A stretch of 39,137 nucleotides of DNA, taken from Candidatus Nanopelagicaceae bacterium (GTDB taxonomy: Bacteria; Actinomycetota; Actinomycetes; Nanopelagicales; Nanopelagicaceae). The notes under the pieces were generated by a model. It worked only from the letters and a program-made list of their open reading frames with translations. It had not been told where the DNA came from and did no database searches. Below, piece after piece: positions 22,039 to 29,958 of this stretch. Within the stretch, counting starts at the first letter, position 1. Each line of letters begins with the position of its first letter. Location: positions 1 to 39,137 of the forward strand of contig VERG01000015.1 of assembly GCA_018882885.1 (NCBI GenBank), given 5' to 3'. The position numbers were made by a program, and so were the translations under genes.

Positions 22039-22823
22039 ACGCCTTATTTCAATCAGAGCTCCGCAAGCTAATTTATTTGCGGGCAAATTGGCTGCTTCTT
22101 CTCTGGAGTGGTTTATTTGCAGCGTTAGGAACGGTGGCACCAATAGTTGTCCTTAACTCGGAAACTCAGGGCATGGGAATGGGATTCTCCGGAACCTCAA
22201 CCCCAGAGGGCATCAACGCGGTCTTTGCTAACGCAGCCGGTGGTTACTTGTTTGCATTGATTATGGGTATTTTGATTATGACCAATGAGTTCCGTCATGG
22301 AACCGCTGTCGGAACTTTCCTTGTCACACCAAAACGCAGCACAGTTTTGGTAGCAAAGTTAATTGCCGCCGCATTGGCAGGTTTAGTCGTTCAGATATTT
22401 TCATTTCTGATTGCACTTACCTCAGGATTAATCGCATTGACTTTCTTCGAACCGCATTCGCCCGTTACGGGAGAGTTGATTTGGAAGGTTTTTCGCGCCT
22501 CAGCGCTATCTGGAATTGTCTTGGGGATTGTCGGGGTGGGGTTAGGTGCATTGGTGAAAAATCAGGTTGCCGCCGTCACTGGAGCGGTGATCTGGACTTT
22601 GATTGTTGAGGGATTAGTCGTTGCCTTTGTTGAGTCCATTGGAAAGTACCTTCCTGCAGGTGCGATCACTGGACTAGTGGACCTGGATTTTGGTTCCAAT
22701 GATTTCAACTTTAGTATCGAAAACTACTTATCGCCTGGACCAGCCATACTTGTGCTGTTGGGGTACGCCGCGATATTTTCACTAGTGGCGATGCGCACAA
22801 CTTTGCGCCGAGATTTGGATTAG
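22035..22823 (+). CDS. ABC-2-type exporter permease
   Basis: 262 residues and six helices: residues about 17-36, 73-90, 108-135, 155-178, 186-208 and 236-255. The N-terminal FQSELRKLIYLRANWLLLL and the FRHGTAVGTFLVTP loop are typical of ABC-2 permeases that work with BcrA-like ATPases. A homodimer with two copies of the adjacent ATPase would form the exporter. GAGGAG lies about 4 nt before the ATG, and translation is coupled to the ATPase gene by a 4-nt overlap. Confidence 0.92.
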   Translation: MNALFQSELRKLIYLRANWLLLLWSGLFAALGTVAPIVVLNSETQGMGMGFSGTSTPEGINAVFANAAGGYLFALIMGILIMTNEFRHGTAVGTFLVTPKRSTVLVAKLIAAALAGLVVQIFSFLIALTSGLIALTFFEPHSPVTGELIWKVFRASALSGIVLGIVGVGLGALVKNQVAAVTGAVIWTLIVEGLVVAFVESIGKYLPAGAITGLVDLDFGSNDFNFSIENYLSPGPAILVLLGYAAIFSLVAMRTTLRRDLD

Positions 22824-22830
22824 GAGTGTT

Positions 22831-23274
22831 ATGAGCCAGGAAGTTTTTGCGCAGTACGCGGAAGATGTTTCAAGGGTGCAGGAGTTTTACAACACCTTCT
22901 CATTCTCACTAGACAAGGTACCGGCCGATGGAGGTTGGACCGCTTCGCAATGTTTGGCACATATATGCGATGCAGAGATCTCTCTTTCATTGCGAATTCG
23001 CATGATTCTAACTACTGAGAATTATCAGTTTTCCAGCTGGGATGAAGATGCGTTTGCGGCTATTAAAGTTAATCGTGATTCACGTACCTCGGTAGAAACA
23101 TTTTCCGCATTACGTCAAAACAATCTCGATTTATTGTCTGGACTTAATGATTCTCAGTTGCAGAAGACTGGAATAAAGGCTAACGGTGAGCCAATCTCAT
23201 TAATTGATTATGTCGGCTATATGACCACACATGTCCGCAACCACATAGATCAGGCGGTTTCGGCCAGCAAGTAA
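22831..23274 (+). CDS. DinB-superfamily protein
   Basis: 147 residues. DGGWTASQCLAHICDAEISLSLRIRMIL gives the first metal-ligand His in the family position, and YMTTHVRNHIDQAVS gives the H-x3-H pair near the C-terminus. The middle helix is ALRQNNLDLLSGLNDSQL. Likely a metal- and thiol-dependent transferase or hydrolase of the DinB fold; no substrate can be named. It begins 7 nt after the ABC permease stop with a good GGAG, so it belongs to the exporter transcript. It is not closely similar to the other DinB gene (11277). Confidence 0.82.
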   Translation: MSQEVFAQYAEDVSRVQEFYNTFSFSLDKVPADGGWTASQCLAHICDAEISLSLRIRMILTTENYQFSSWDEDAFAAIKVNRDSRTSVETFSALRQNNLDLLSGLNDSQLQKTGIKANGEPISLIDYVGYMTTHVRNHIDQAVSASK

Positions 23275-23287
23275 TTTGTATTGCGTT

Positions 23288-23299
23288 TAGACTTTCTGC
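23288..23299 (+). promoter_or_regulatory. -10 box for leaderless antiporter gene
   Basis: TAGACT (23288-23293) plus 6 nt precede the ATG at 23300. There is no Shine-Dalgarno sequence. Confidence 0.5.
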
Positions 23300-24457
23300 A
23301 TGATCGAAGTTGCCGCATCCCTAACCAAAGAAGATGGTTTGGTGCTGGGCGAACTTGGTTCAGTTTTAGTCGGGTTGGGCTTGGCAGTTTATTTAGCTTC
23401 AAGATTACGTTTCTCTGTTGTTCCGATATTTTTGATAGCAGGGTTATTTTTTGGCAATGGTGGAATAGTAGATCTATCTTTTAGTGATAATTTTCTGAAT
23501 TTGGGCGCACAATGGGGCGCTATTTTGCTGCTATTGATGTTGGGACTTGAGTACTCAGCTGAGGAGTTATTTGACTCCGTAAAGCAACGCAAATCGCTTG
23601 GTTTTGTAGATCTGGTTCTGAACTTCATGCCTGGCTTAATTTTTGGTTTCATTTTAGGTTGGGGATGGATGGGCGCACTGGCCCTGGGCGGAATCACTTA
23701 CGTCTCATCTTCTGGCATCGCTGCTCAGTTCATTAAAGATCTGAGATTGGAAGCAAATGAATCTACAAAACGTGCAGTGAGTGTTCTGGTTATTGAAGAT
23801 CTATTTCTTGCACCATATCTGCCAATTCTCAGCGCAGTATTGGCTTCGCTAGGCGCTGTATCTGGATTGATATCGGTCTCAATCGCATTAATAATTACTG
23901 GGATTGCTCTTTTAATTGGTGCACGAGGCATTCATATTCCTCATGCACCGTTAATAATGGGTGATACCGCTACCGTCCTTTTGACTGTTTTCGGCTCAGC
24001 GTTGTTGGCGTCAGGGGTAGCTACTTACTATGGTTTTTCAGGTGCGGTCGCAGCGTTTCTCGTAGGGCTCTTGCTCACAGGAGATGTGGCGATAGTTGCT
24101 CGAGTCCGGCTTGCACCGCTACGGGATTTATTTTCGGCAATATTCTTTTTATTCTTTGGTTTGAGCACCAATCCGGCAGACATTCCACAGGTGTTCATAC
24201 CCGCTTTGATTCTCTCCTTTATCGGAGTTGGAACCAAGTGGCTTACCGCTTGGTGGGCTGTTAGAGATTTGCAAGAGGAGAAAGCAACATTGAGGGCTGC
24301 TGTTCTGTTGACGCCCCGAGGCGAATTCTCAATGGTAATTGCTGGATTAGCGGCGACAACATCCTTCTCAGTTGAACTTCAAACTTTAACCTTGACTTAT
24401 GTAATTCTAACGACATTAGCTGCATCTTTTTTTAGCAAGAGTGCCAGTACGAAGTAA
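23300..24457 (+). CDS. CPA2-family cation/proton antiporter (KefB-like membrane domain only)
   Basis: 385 residues with about 12 helices of the Na+/H+ exchanger fold. GAILLLLMLGLEYSAEELFDS, ALGGITYVSSSGIAAQFIKDL, VLVIEDLFLAPYLPILSA (the ED pair matches the transport site region) and FSGAVAAFLVGLLLTGDVAIVARVRLAPLRDLFSAIFFLFFGLS are typical of KefB/CPA2. The protein ends after the membrane domain; there is no RCK/TrkA-N regulatory domain, so gating by NAD(H) or glutathione is not expected. K+ or Na+ efflux in exchange for protons is the likely role. The gene ends exactly where the convergent GNAT gene ends. Confidence 0.92.
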   Translation: MIEVAASLTKEDGLVLGELGSVLVGLGLAVYLASRLRFSVVPIFLIAGLFFGNGGIVDLSFSDNFLNLGAQWGAILLLLMLGLEYSAEELFDSVKQRKSLGFVDLVLNFMPGLIFGFILGWGWMGALALGGITYVSSSGIAAQFIKDLRLEANESTKRAVSVLVIEDLFLAPYLPILSAVLASLGAVSGLISVSIALIITGIALLIGARGIHIPHAPLIMGDTATVLLTVFGSALLASGVATYYGFSGAVAAFLVGLLLTGDVAIVARVRLAPLRDLFSAIFFLFFGLSTNPADIPQVFIPALILSFIGVGTKWLTAWWAVRDLQEEKATLRAAVLLTPRGEFSMVIAGLAATTSFSVELQTLTLTYVILTTLAASFFSKSASTK

Positions 24458-25402
24458 TTACTTAATGTTTAAGGTCTCCCAGTCTAGATTTTGATATTGC
24501 TGCCAAGAGTGCTTTGGTTTCATACCCAATTTTTCATAAAGCTTTAGAGCGCCGGATTCATTCCCAGTATCGACATTTAATTCCAAGTGCGTTATGCCCT
24601 TCGCTGAGTAGTAGGCGAAGGCCCATTTAAGAAGCAGTTCGCCAAGACCCCGCCCTTGAAACTCTTGAATTACTCCTAAGCCATCTACATACCCAGTGTT
24701 CTGATCTATCTTTAAGTCGCTGCATTCAATAAAACCAACGGCCTTATTTTGGTAAAGGAGTAGCCAGCGCGCCTCTGGATCAACTCCAACCGCTTTGGCA
24801 ACTATGGCTTTCCAATCTTCGAAAGTTCGCGGTTTGAAGCCAAAGTGAAACTGAAAAGAATCCTGATGAACCTTCCACCAGGAATTCAAATCAGCCTCAG
24901 AGTTAACTTTTCGGATTTGAAAGTCGACTGGCAGATCAGGAAACCTGATGTTTTTAACCGGCGCGCGAAGGCCCCGGTATGTTCGTAGTAATTCAAAATC
25001 ATAAGTTTTAAGGATTGAGATGTAGCTCTGATCAAGGGCGTTGGCTCCAATCCATAGCGCATCATCCTCAGAAAGACTCTTTGCCAACTCAAGGGTGATT
25101 TTCAAAGCTAAAGTCTCAAGATTGGATCCGGGGAGCTGCCAACTGTCGGCATAAATTCGACCTCTGGATTTATCTGGATGTACCGTGATAATCGATTCGA
25201 TGCGCCCGTTAGATTTATTAACAAGTTTTCGGGCTTCCACTCCATCGATATAACCACTCAGAATTTCTTCTGCTTCCGTTAAGGCAACTGGGGAAGCATC
25301 AGGGTTCAGAGCTTTTTCTGATAGCTCCATGATTTGAGCCAAAGATTGGGCGTCTTTCAGACTAGCTAATTCTGTAGCGTAATTTGAATCTGAAATTCCC
25401 AC
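24458..25402 (-). CDS. Double-GNAT acetyltransferase, mycothiol synthase-like
   Basis: 314 residues with two tandem GNAT domains. The N-terminal one is degenerate and lacks a clear acetyl-CoA loop. The C-terminal one (about residues 165-310) has GYVDGLGVIQEFQGRGLGELLLKWAFAYYSAKG with the Q-G-R-G-L-G loop, followed by LNVDTGNESGALKLYEKLGM. This layout is that of MshD, which acetylates the cysteinyl-glucosamine-inositol precursor of mycothiol. It is only a resemblance, since actinobacteria carry many MshD paralogues. The start is GTG at 25402 after TAGGCT plus 6 nt, divergent from the DUF305 lipoprotein gene. Confidence 0.82.
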   Translation of the reverse strand: MGISDSNYATELASLKDAQSLAQIMELSEKALNPDASPVALTEAEEILSGYIDGVEARKLVNKSNGRIESIITVHPDKSRGRIYADSWQLPGSNLETLALKITLELAKSLSEDDALWIGANALDQSYISILKTYDFELLRTYRGLRAPVKNIRFPDLPVDFQIRKVNSEADLNSWWKVHQDSFQFHFGFKPRTFEDWKAIVAKAVGVDPEARWLLLYQNKAVGFIECSDLKIDQNTGYVDGLGVIQEFQGRGLGELLLKWAFAYYSAKGITHLELNVDTGNESGALKLYEKLGMKPKHSWQQYQNLDWETLNIK

Positions 25403-25408
25403 ATTTCT

Positions 25409-25414
25409 AGCCTA
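25409..25414 (-). promoter_or_regulatory. -10 box for leaderless double-GNAT gene
   Basis: TAGGCT on the minus strand ends 6 nt before the GTG at 25402. On the plus strand the same gap also holds TATCAT, 7 nt before the DUF305 ATG, so the two promoters overlap back to back. Confidence 0.5.
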
Positions 25415-25425
25415 TCATCGGGGTT

Positions 25426-25932
25426 ATGAGGAAATTTGCTTTGGGAATTTTAATGTTGTTTCTTACTGCTTGTGCTACTGGAAGTAACAGCAATAGTAAT
25501 TACTCGTCAAATGATTTGATGTTTGCGGCGATGATGGTGCCACATCATGAGCAAGCTATTGCAATGTCAGATTTAGCCCTCAAGAACTCCAGCAATTCAG
25601 AGGTAATTGCTATGGCAACAGCGATCAAGAATGCTCAGGCTCCAGAAATAGAGCAGATGAACTCCTGGGGTGATTTAGATATGGGCTCTCATGGTGGCCA
25701 CGGCATGTCAGGAATGCTTTCAGATGATGAGTTAAAAGATTTAGAGAGTGCTACTGGAGGTGAGTTTGATCAGTTATTTTTGGCGGGAATGATTAAGCAC
25801 CATGAGGGTGCAATAGAGATGGCAGAGATGGTGATCGATTCACAAAATACAGAGGTTTCTACTTTGGCAAACTCGATAATTAAGGCGCAAAAGGCAGAAA
25901 TAGGCAAGATGAAGGAATTGCTGAAACGATAG
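25426..25932 (+). CDS. DUF305 lipoprotein
   Basis: 168 residues. MRKFALGILMLFLTAC is a lipoprotein signal (lipid Cys at residue 16). The mature part has the twin DUF305 repeats MMVPHHEQAIAMSDLAL and MIKHHEGAIEMAEMVI, helical HH-x-x-A/E-I motifs of a ferritin-like metal-binding fold. Between them lies a His/Met/Gly-rich loop (MGSHGGHGMSGM) that could bind copper. The cellular role of the family is unsettled; periplasmic metal handling is a common guess. The MFS gene follows 13 bp later and may be cotranscribed. Confidence 0.92.
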   Translation: MRKFALGILMLFLTACATGSNSNSNYSSNDLMFAAMMVPHHEQAIAMSDLALKNSSNSEVIAMATAIKNAQAPEIEQMNSWGDLDMGSHGGHGMSGMLSDDELKDLESATGGEFDQLFLAGMIKHHEGAIEMAEMVIDSQNTEVSTLANSIIKAQKAEIGKMKELLKR

Positions 25933-25933
25933 A

Positions 25934-25945
25934 TAGTATTTCGGG
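25934..25945 (+). promoter_or_regulatory. -10 box for leaderless first MFS gene
   Basis: TAGTAT (25934-25939) plus 6 nt precede the GTG at 25946. The GGGG inside the gap is too close to be a normal Shine-Dalgarno sequence. Confidence 0.45.
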
Positions 25946-27184
25946 GTGTCAGAAAAGTTGTCATTAGGCAAAGACTTCTCCCGAATCTGGTCTGCCTCAT
26001 TAATCACCAATTTAGTTGATGGCGTTTTGAAACTATCCGCTCCTTTACTGGCGGTTTCACTTACTGAAGACCCGATTTTGATTGGCTTACTTTCTGCACT
26101 GGGTTTACTGCCCTGGTTGTTCTTTGCTATCCCCATTGGAGCTTTAGTCGATCGCATCGACAAGAGAAAAGCCTTGGTGCTTGGCAATTTTGGCCGGTCG
26201 GCCTTGGCCCTTTTTGTGGCGTTTTCTATTTCACAAGAGTTTATGAATATCTGGATTCTCTTAGGCTGCGTTTTCTTATTTGGAATTTGCGAAGTTTTAG
26301 TTGATACAACGGCTCAGTCGGTGCTACCTCAAATTTTGGATAAATCTAATTTTGAACGTGGAAACTCGCGTCTCCAGATTTCCGAGGTAATAGTTGCGCA
26401 GTTTGCTGGATCACCATTAAGTGGGTTTCTTTATGCAATCGCCATTGCCTTACCTTTTTACTTCTCCACCACTGGCTTCTTCATAGCTGCGGTACTACTC
26501 GCGTTATTCCCATTTCATAAAGATGTTAATCCGGTTCATGAGAATGACGAAGGCAAAGAGCGATTAGGTCTAATCGGAGATATTAAGTTTGCTTTGAATT
26601 ACCTTTATGAAGATAAGAGAATCTTGAGCATAGTTACAATAACTACCGCAATTGGCTTCTTCTACTCCTTATCCAATGCAATCGCCCCGCTATTTGTATT
26701 GAAAGAGTTAAATGTTGCTCCTTCATTCTTTGGAGTAGTACTAGCTATTCAAGGAATCGGGGCACTGGCTGGTTCAGTGATGGCACCGGTAGCTTCGAAA
26801 AAGCTGGGTAGAGGAAGGGCTTTGGCACTAAATCTTTTCTTGGCCTCGATAATGATTATCTTTACTGGATTGGCCCCCAATGCTTATGTTTTCGTAGCAA
26901 TTTCGGTGGTAATTGGCTTCACGATTTCAGTATGGAACATCCTGCTGATGTCGCTTTATCAATCGCTCATTCCGGCACATCTTTACGGTCGCATCCACGG
27001 AGCTCGCCGCACGATAGTTTGGGGATTAATGCCGATTGGATCTTTGTTTGGGGGCGTAATTGCTAGAGGTGGTTTAAGGTTGCCATTTCTAATCGGTGGT
27101 GCAGTTGCAACTTTGATTTCGATTGTTGCTTTCCGAAAAGTGGTTCAGATTGGTCAGGAGTCCGTAGAAGCTCCACGTGCCTGA
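25946..27184 (+). CDS. MFS transporter, first of a paralogous pair around tgt
   Basis: 412 residues, about 12 helices. FSRIWSASLITNLVDGVLKLSAPLLAV is helix 1, and PIGALVDRIDKRKALVLGN is the A-type MFS loop between helices 2 and 3 (G-x-x-x-D-R-x-x-x-R/K). FGICEVLVDTTAQSVLPQILDKSNFERGNSRLQ is shared in form with the transporter at 28457, so they are paralogues. The type resembles EntS/tetracycline-like exporters, and direction and substrate are unknown. Its last 31 bp overlap the convergent tgt gene. The start is GTG at 25946. Confidence 0.9.
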   Translation: MSEKLSLGKDFSRIWSASLITNLVDGVLKLSAPLLAVSLTEDPILIGLLSALGLLPWLFFAIPIGALVDRIDKRKALVLGNFGRSALALFVAFSISQEFMNIWILLGCVFLFGICEVLVDTTAQSVLPQILDKSNFERGNSRLQISEVIVAQFAGSPLSGFLYAIAIALPFYFSTTGFFIAAVLLALFPFHKDVNPVHENDEGKERLGLIGDIKFALNYLYEDKRILSIVTITTAIGFFYSLSNAIAPLFVLKELNVAPSFFGVVLAIQGIGALAGSVMAPVASKKLGRGRALALNLFLASIMIIFTGLAPNAYVFVAISVVIGFTISVWNILLMSLYQSLIPAHLYGRIHGARRTIVWGLMPIGSLFGGVIARGGLRLPFLIGGAVATLISIVAFRKVVQIGQESVEAPRA

Positions 27185-28398
27185 TAGCGGCCCAAAAACT
27201 CTTTTTTGAACTCAGAGAAATCTCCATTGTTTATTGAAAGACGCATCTGATCAACCAGATTTACGATGAAGTGCAGATTGTGAATTGTGGCCAAAGTAGA
27301 GCCGAGAATCTCTTTGGCACGGAATAGATGATTTAGATAGGCACGGCTGTAATTTGCGCAGGTATAACAGTTACAGTCCTTATCAATCGGATTGAAATCC
27401 TTTTTGTAACCTCCATTGGAAACATTGAATCTGCCATCGGGGGAGTAGACGGCGCTGGTGCGGGCTTCACGGGTAGGGGCTACGCAATCAAATGTGTCGG
27501 CGCCATTTTCAACTCCGGCAAACAAATCTGCTGGCTCGCCAATACCTAGAAGATGTCTGGGCTTATTTACCGGCAACTCTTCGGCCATCCAACTAACAAT
27601 TGTTCCGAGCATTGATTTATCTAAAGCCCCACCCATTCCAAAGCCATCAAAGGAGATTCCTGAGGATTCCATTGCGCCCAAATCACGTGCCGCTTTACGT
27701 CGCAGATCCTCATACTGCGCGCCTTGAAGCACGCCAAAAAGTGCTTGATAAGGCTTGTGTTTTCGCTGCTGGGTCAAACGTTGATGTTCATCTAGGCAAC
27801 GCAAAGCCCAAAGTCTGGTGCGCTCTAGAGATCGCTCTTGATACTTGCGGGTGTTGTGCAGAGTAGTCAACTCATCAAAGGCAAACATAATGTCCGCCCC
27901 AATCTTGTGTTGCACTTGCATTGAGATCTCGGGAGTGAATCTATGCATTGAACCATCGAGGTGAGATTTAAATGTCACACCTTCATCATCGACATGCGCC
28001 AAGCGTTCCCGTTTTTCTGCGATGAGATCATCGGAGTTAAGCGAATCGCCATTCATATCAATTACTTTTTTGAAGCCAACTCCAAGTGACATAACTTGAA
28101 ATCCACCGCTATCGGTGAAGGTGGGCTTATTCCAATTCATGAACTTTGATAATCCACCAGCTTCATCCAAAGTGTCTGGTCCAGGTTGTAGGTATAGGTG
28201 GTATGCGTTAGATAAAACCGCTTGAGCTCCAAGATCTTCAACGGAGTCGGGCAAAACAGATTTAACAGTGGCTTTCGTTCCGACCGGAACAAAAGCTGGA
28301 GTTTGAATCACCCCATGAGGAGTAGTTATTTCACCTGATCGGCCTTGAAAGCCAGGGATTGTTTTATTCACCTCAAATGAAAAACTCACGGTGGACAT
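27154..28398 (-). CDS. tgt: tRNA-guanine transglycosylase
   Basis: About 414 residues. TPAFVPVGTKATVKSVLP and FTDSGGFQVMSLG hold the first catalytic Asp; FDCVAPTREART holds the nucleophilic Asp. The zinc site is CNCYTCANYSRAYLNHLF...H (C-x-C-x2-C and a later His). The enzyme swaps guanine at position 34 of GUN tRNAs for a 7-deazaguanine base. The substrate loop reads GMGGALDKSM instead of the GGLxVGE of preQ1-using enzymes. ATG at 28398 is preferred; a TTG at 28425 would add nine residues. It overlaps the first MFS gene by 31 bp and is divergent from the second with a 58-bp gap. Confidence 0.95.
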   Translation of the reverse strand: MSTVSFSFEVNKTIPGFQGRSGEITTPHGVIQTPAFVPVGTKATVKSVLPDSVEDLGAQAVLSNAYHLYLQPGPDTLDEAGGLSKFMNWNKPTFTDSGGFQVMSLGVGFKKVIDMNGDSLNSDDLIAEKRERLAHVDDEGVTFKSHLDGSMHRFTPEISMQVQHKIGADIMFAFDELTTLHNTRKYQERSLERTRLWALRCLDEHQRLTQQRKHKPYQALFGVLQGAQYEDLRRKAARDLGAMESSGISFDGFGMGGALDKSMLGTIVSWMAEELPVNKPRHLLGIGEPADLFAGVENGADTFDCVAPTREARTSAVYSPDGRFNVSNGGYKKDFNPIDKDCNCYTCANYSRAYLNHLFRAKEILGSTLATIHNLHFIVNLVDQMRLSINNGDFSEFKKEFLGRYQARGASTDS

Positions 28399-28444
28399 TG
28401 AACTAGTTAATGCGAATACAGGCAATTATTAGGCTTTATTGGGA

Positions 28445-28456
28445 TATGGTTTCGCG
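28445..28456 (+). promoter_or_regulatory. -10 box that decides the second MFS start
   Basis: TATGGT (28445-28450) plus 6 nt precede the GTG at 28457. This favours that start over the in-frame TTG at 28439. Confidence 0.5.
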
Positions 28457-29794
28457 GTGAAATGGCGTAAATCCAAAAAAGAGAAATCAGCTCCACTGGG
28501 CCGGAACTATTGGCGACTTTGGAGTGCGCATGCCACAGCAAATTTGGGTGACGGAGTATCAAGCATCGCGTACCCATGGCTAGCCTCTGCGGTTACTCGA
28601 TCTCCATTATTGATTGCATTAGTAGCTGTGGCTTCAAGACTTCCTTGGTTGGTTTTCACTCTGCCGGCAGGGGTAATTACCGATCGATTTGATAAGCGCA
28701 AGATTATTGTTGCAATGGACATTGTCCGGGGATTGCTAGCTTTGTTGGTTGCAATAACCGTTACAACACAGGCCAACAAGCTTCCTGATTTGGATGAAGT
28801 GGGCGCTATAAAAGATCTACAAACTAACTGGTTCCTTTATCTTGTGCTGGTTGTGACAGCCCTGCTATTTGGTTGTGCTGAAGTGTTGAGGGATAACTCC
28901 GCCCAAACTTTGTTGCCCTCCGTGGTTGAGGAGAAGCAGCTCGAGAGCGCCAATGGCAAGCTATGGTCCGTCGAGTTTGTAATGAACGCCTTTGCCGGTC
29001 CGCCACTCGGAAGCTTCCTTCTTGGGGTAGCGATTTTTCTGCCCTTCTATTTTGATGCTACGACATTTTTTATCTCTGCTGCACTTATTGCAACTCTTAT
29101 TCCAAGTATGAAGAAAATTGAAGCCGAAAAGAAAACAGAAAAAATAAACTTTCGTGCTGAAATCAAAGAGGGCTTTGGTTGGTTGTGGCGCCACGAATTG
29201 TTGCGTCCAATGGCAATCATCCTAGGCATGCTAAATGGCATCGGGTCTTTAACTGCCGCGGTCTTTATTCTCTTTGCCCAAGAAGTACTACAAACCTCAG
29301 TACTGGTATTTGCAATCCTCGGTACAGCAGGAGCGGTTGGCGGAACTCTCGGCGGAATTTTAGGTCCAAAGATTTCAGCCAAACTCGGAAGTGGTCCTTC
29401 TCTTTATCTGACTCTGTTATCTGGACCAATCATTAGTTTGATTATTGGTTTCTTTTCTAGCTGGCAACTGTTTTGGCTATTGACTGCGATCACAACCGTT
29501 TTTGCGGTGCTTTGGAATGTAATCACTGTTTCACTACGACAAAGCATCATTCCAACTGAGTTACTCGGTCGAGTAAATAGTGTTTACAGATTTTTCGCTT
29601 GGGGCAGCATGCCAATAGGCACCTTAATCGGAGGCGCAATCGTCGACTTAGTGGAGCTGACGGGGGATCGGGAGCTGGCCCTGAGAGCCCCATACTTCAT
29701 CTCTGCCGCTCTGGGCTTCGCACTATTCTTCTTTGCCGCCCCAAAGTTGACCACGGAGAAAATTGAGAAAGCCCGTGAAGAAGGGCGAAAATAA
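28457..29794 (+). CDS. MFS transporter, second of the pair around tgt
   Basis: About 445 residues, 12 helices. A basic N-terminus (KWRKSKKEK) leads into YWRLWSAHATANLGDGVSSIAYPWLA. The MFS A-loop is PAGVITDRFDKRKIIVAMD, and FGCAEVLRDNSAQTLLPSVVEEKQLESANGKLWSVEFV parallels the first MFS protein. It is longer than its paralogue because of extra residues between helices 3 and 4 and a charged tail. The start at 28457 is chosen for the -10 box. It is divergent from tgt. Substrate unknown; a drug, siderophore or tgt-related deazapurine are all possible. Confidence 0.9.
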   Translation: MKWRKSKKEKSAPLGRNYWRLWSAHATANLGDGVSSIAYPWLASAVTRSPLLIALVAVASRLPWLVFTLPAGVITDRFDKRKIIVAMDIVRGLLALLVAITVTTQANKLPDLDEVGAIKDLQTNWFLYLVLVVTALLFGCAEVLRDNSAQTLLPSVVEEKQLESANGKLWSVEFVMNAFAGPPLGSFLLGVAIFLPFYFDATTFFISAALIATLIPSMKKIEAEKKTEKINFRAEIKEGFGWLWRHELLRPMAIILGMLNGIGSLTAAVFILFAQEVLQTSVLVFAILGTAGAVGGTLGGILGPKISAKLGSGPSLYLTLLSGPIISLIIGFFSSWQLFWLLTAITTVFAVLWNVITVSLRQSIIPTELLGRVNSVYRFFAWGSMPIGTLIGGAIVDLVELTGDRELALRAPYFISAALGFALFFFAAPKLTTEKIEKAREEGRK

Positions 29795-29888
29795 CCCCTA
29801 AATCGGCCCTTTCGTGCTCTGCATAACGAAAGTTAACAATCAGGCATATTGAAAAAATACGCATAAATAGGGCAGACTCTCGCCACCC

Positions 29889-29936
29889 TAAGGACTGGGG
29901 TGTGGGGGAAGTCGACTTCTCATACCTATGTCCTTA
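29889..29936 (+). promoter_or_regulatory. Structured 5' leader of the peptide-binding protein mRNA
   Basis: TAAGGAC (29889-29895) pairs with GTCCTTA (29930-29936) around an inner perfect palindrome GAAGTCGACTTC (29908-29919). An alternative stem, CACCC (29884-29888) with GGGTG, overlaps the left arm, so two folds exclude each other. The strong ribosome site AGGAG (29949-29953) follows. A stabilising or regulatory role is inference. The rest of the 164-bp gap holds the promoter, which I could not fix. Confidence 0.4.
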
Positions 29937-29958
29937 ATTTCTATCACTAGGAGAAGAA

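Noticed and set aside
28399-28425. Upstream TTG start for tgt adding nine residues
   Set aside because: The extension (MPVFALTSS) is not typical of Tgt, and an ATG in a better position follows.
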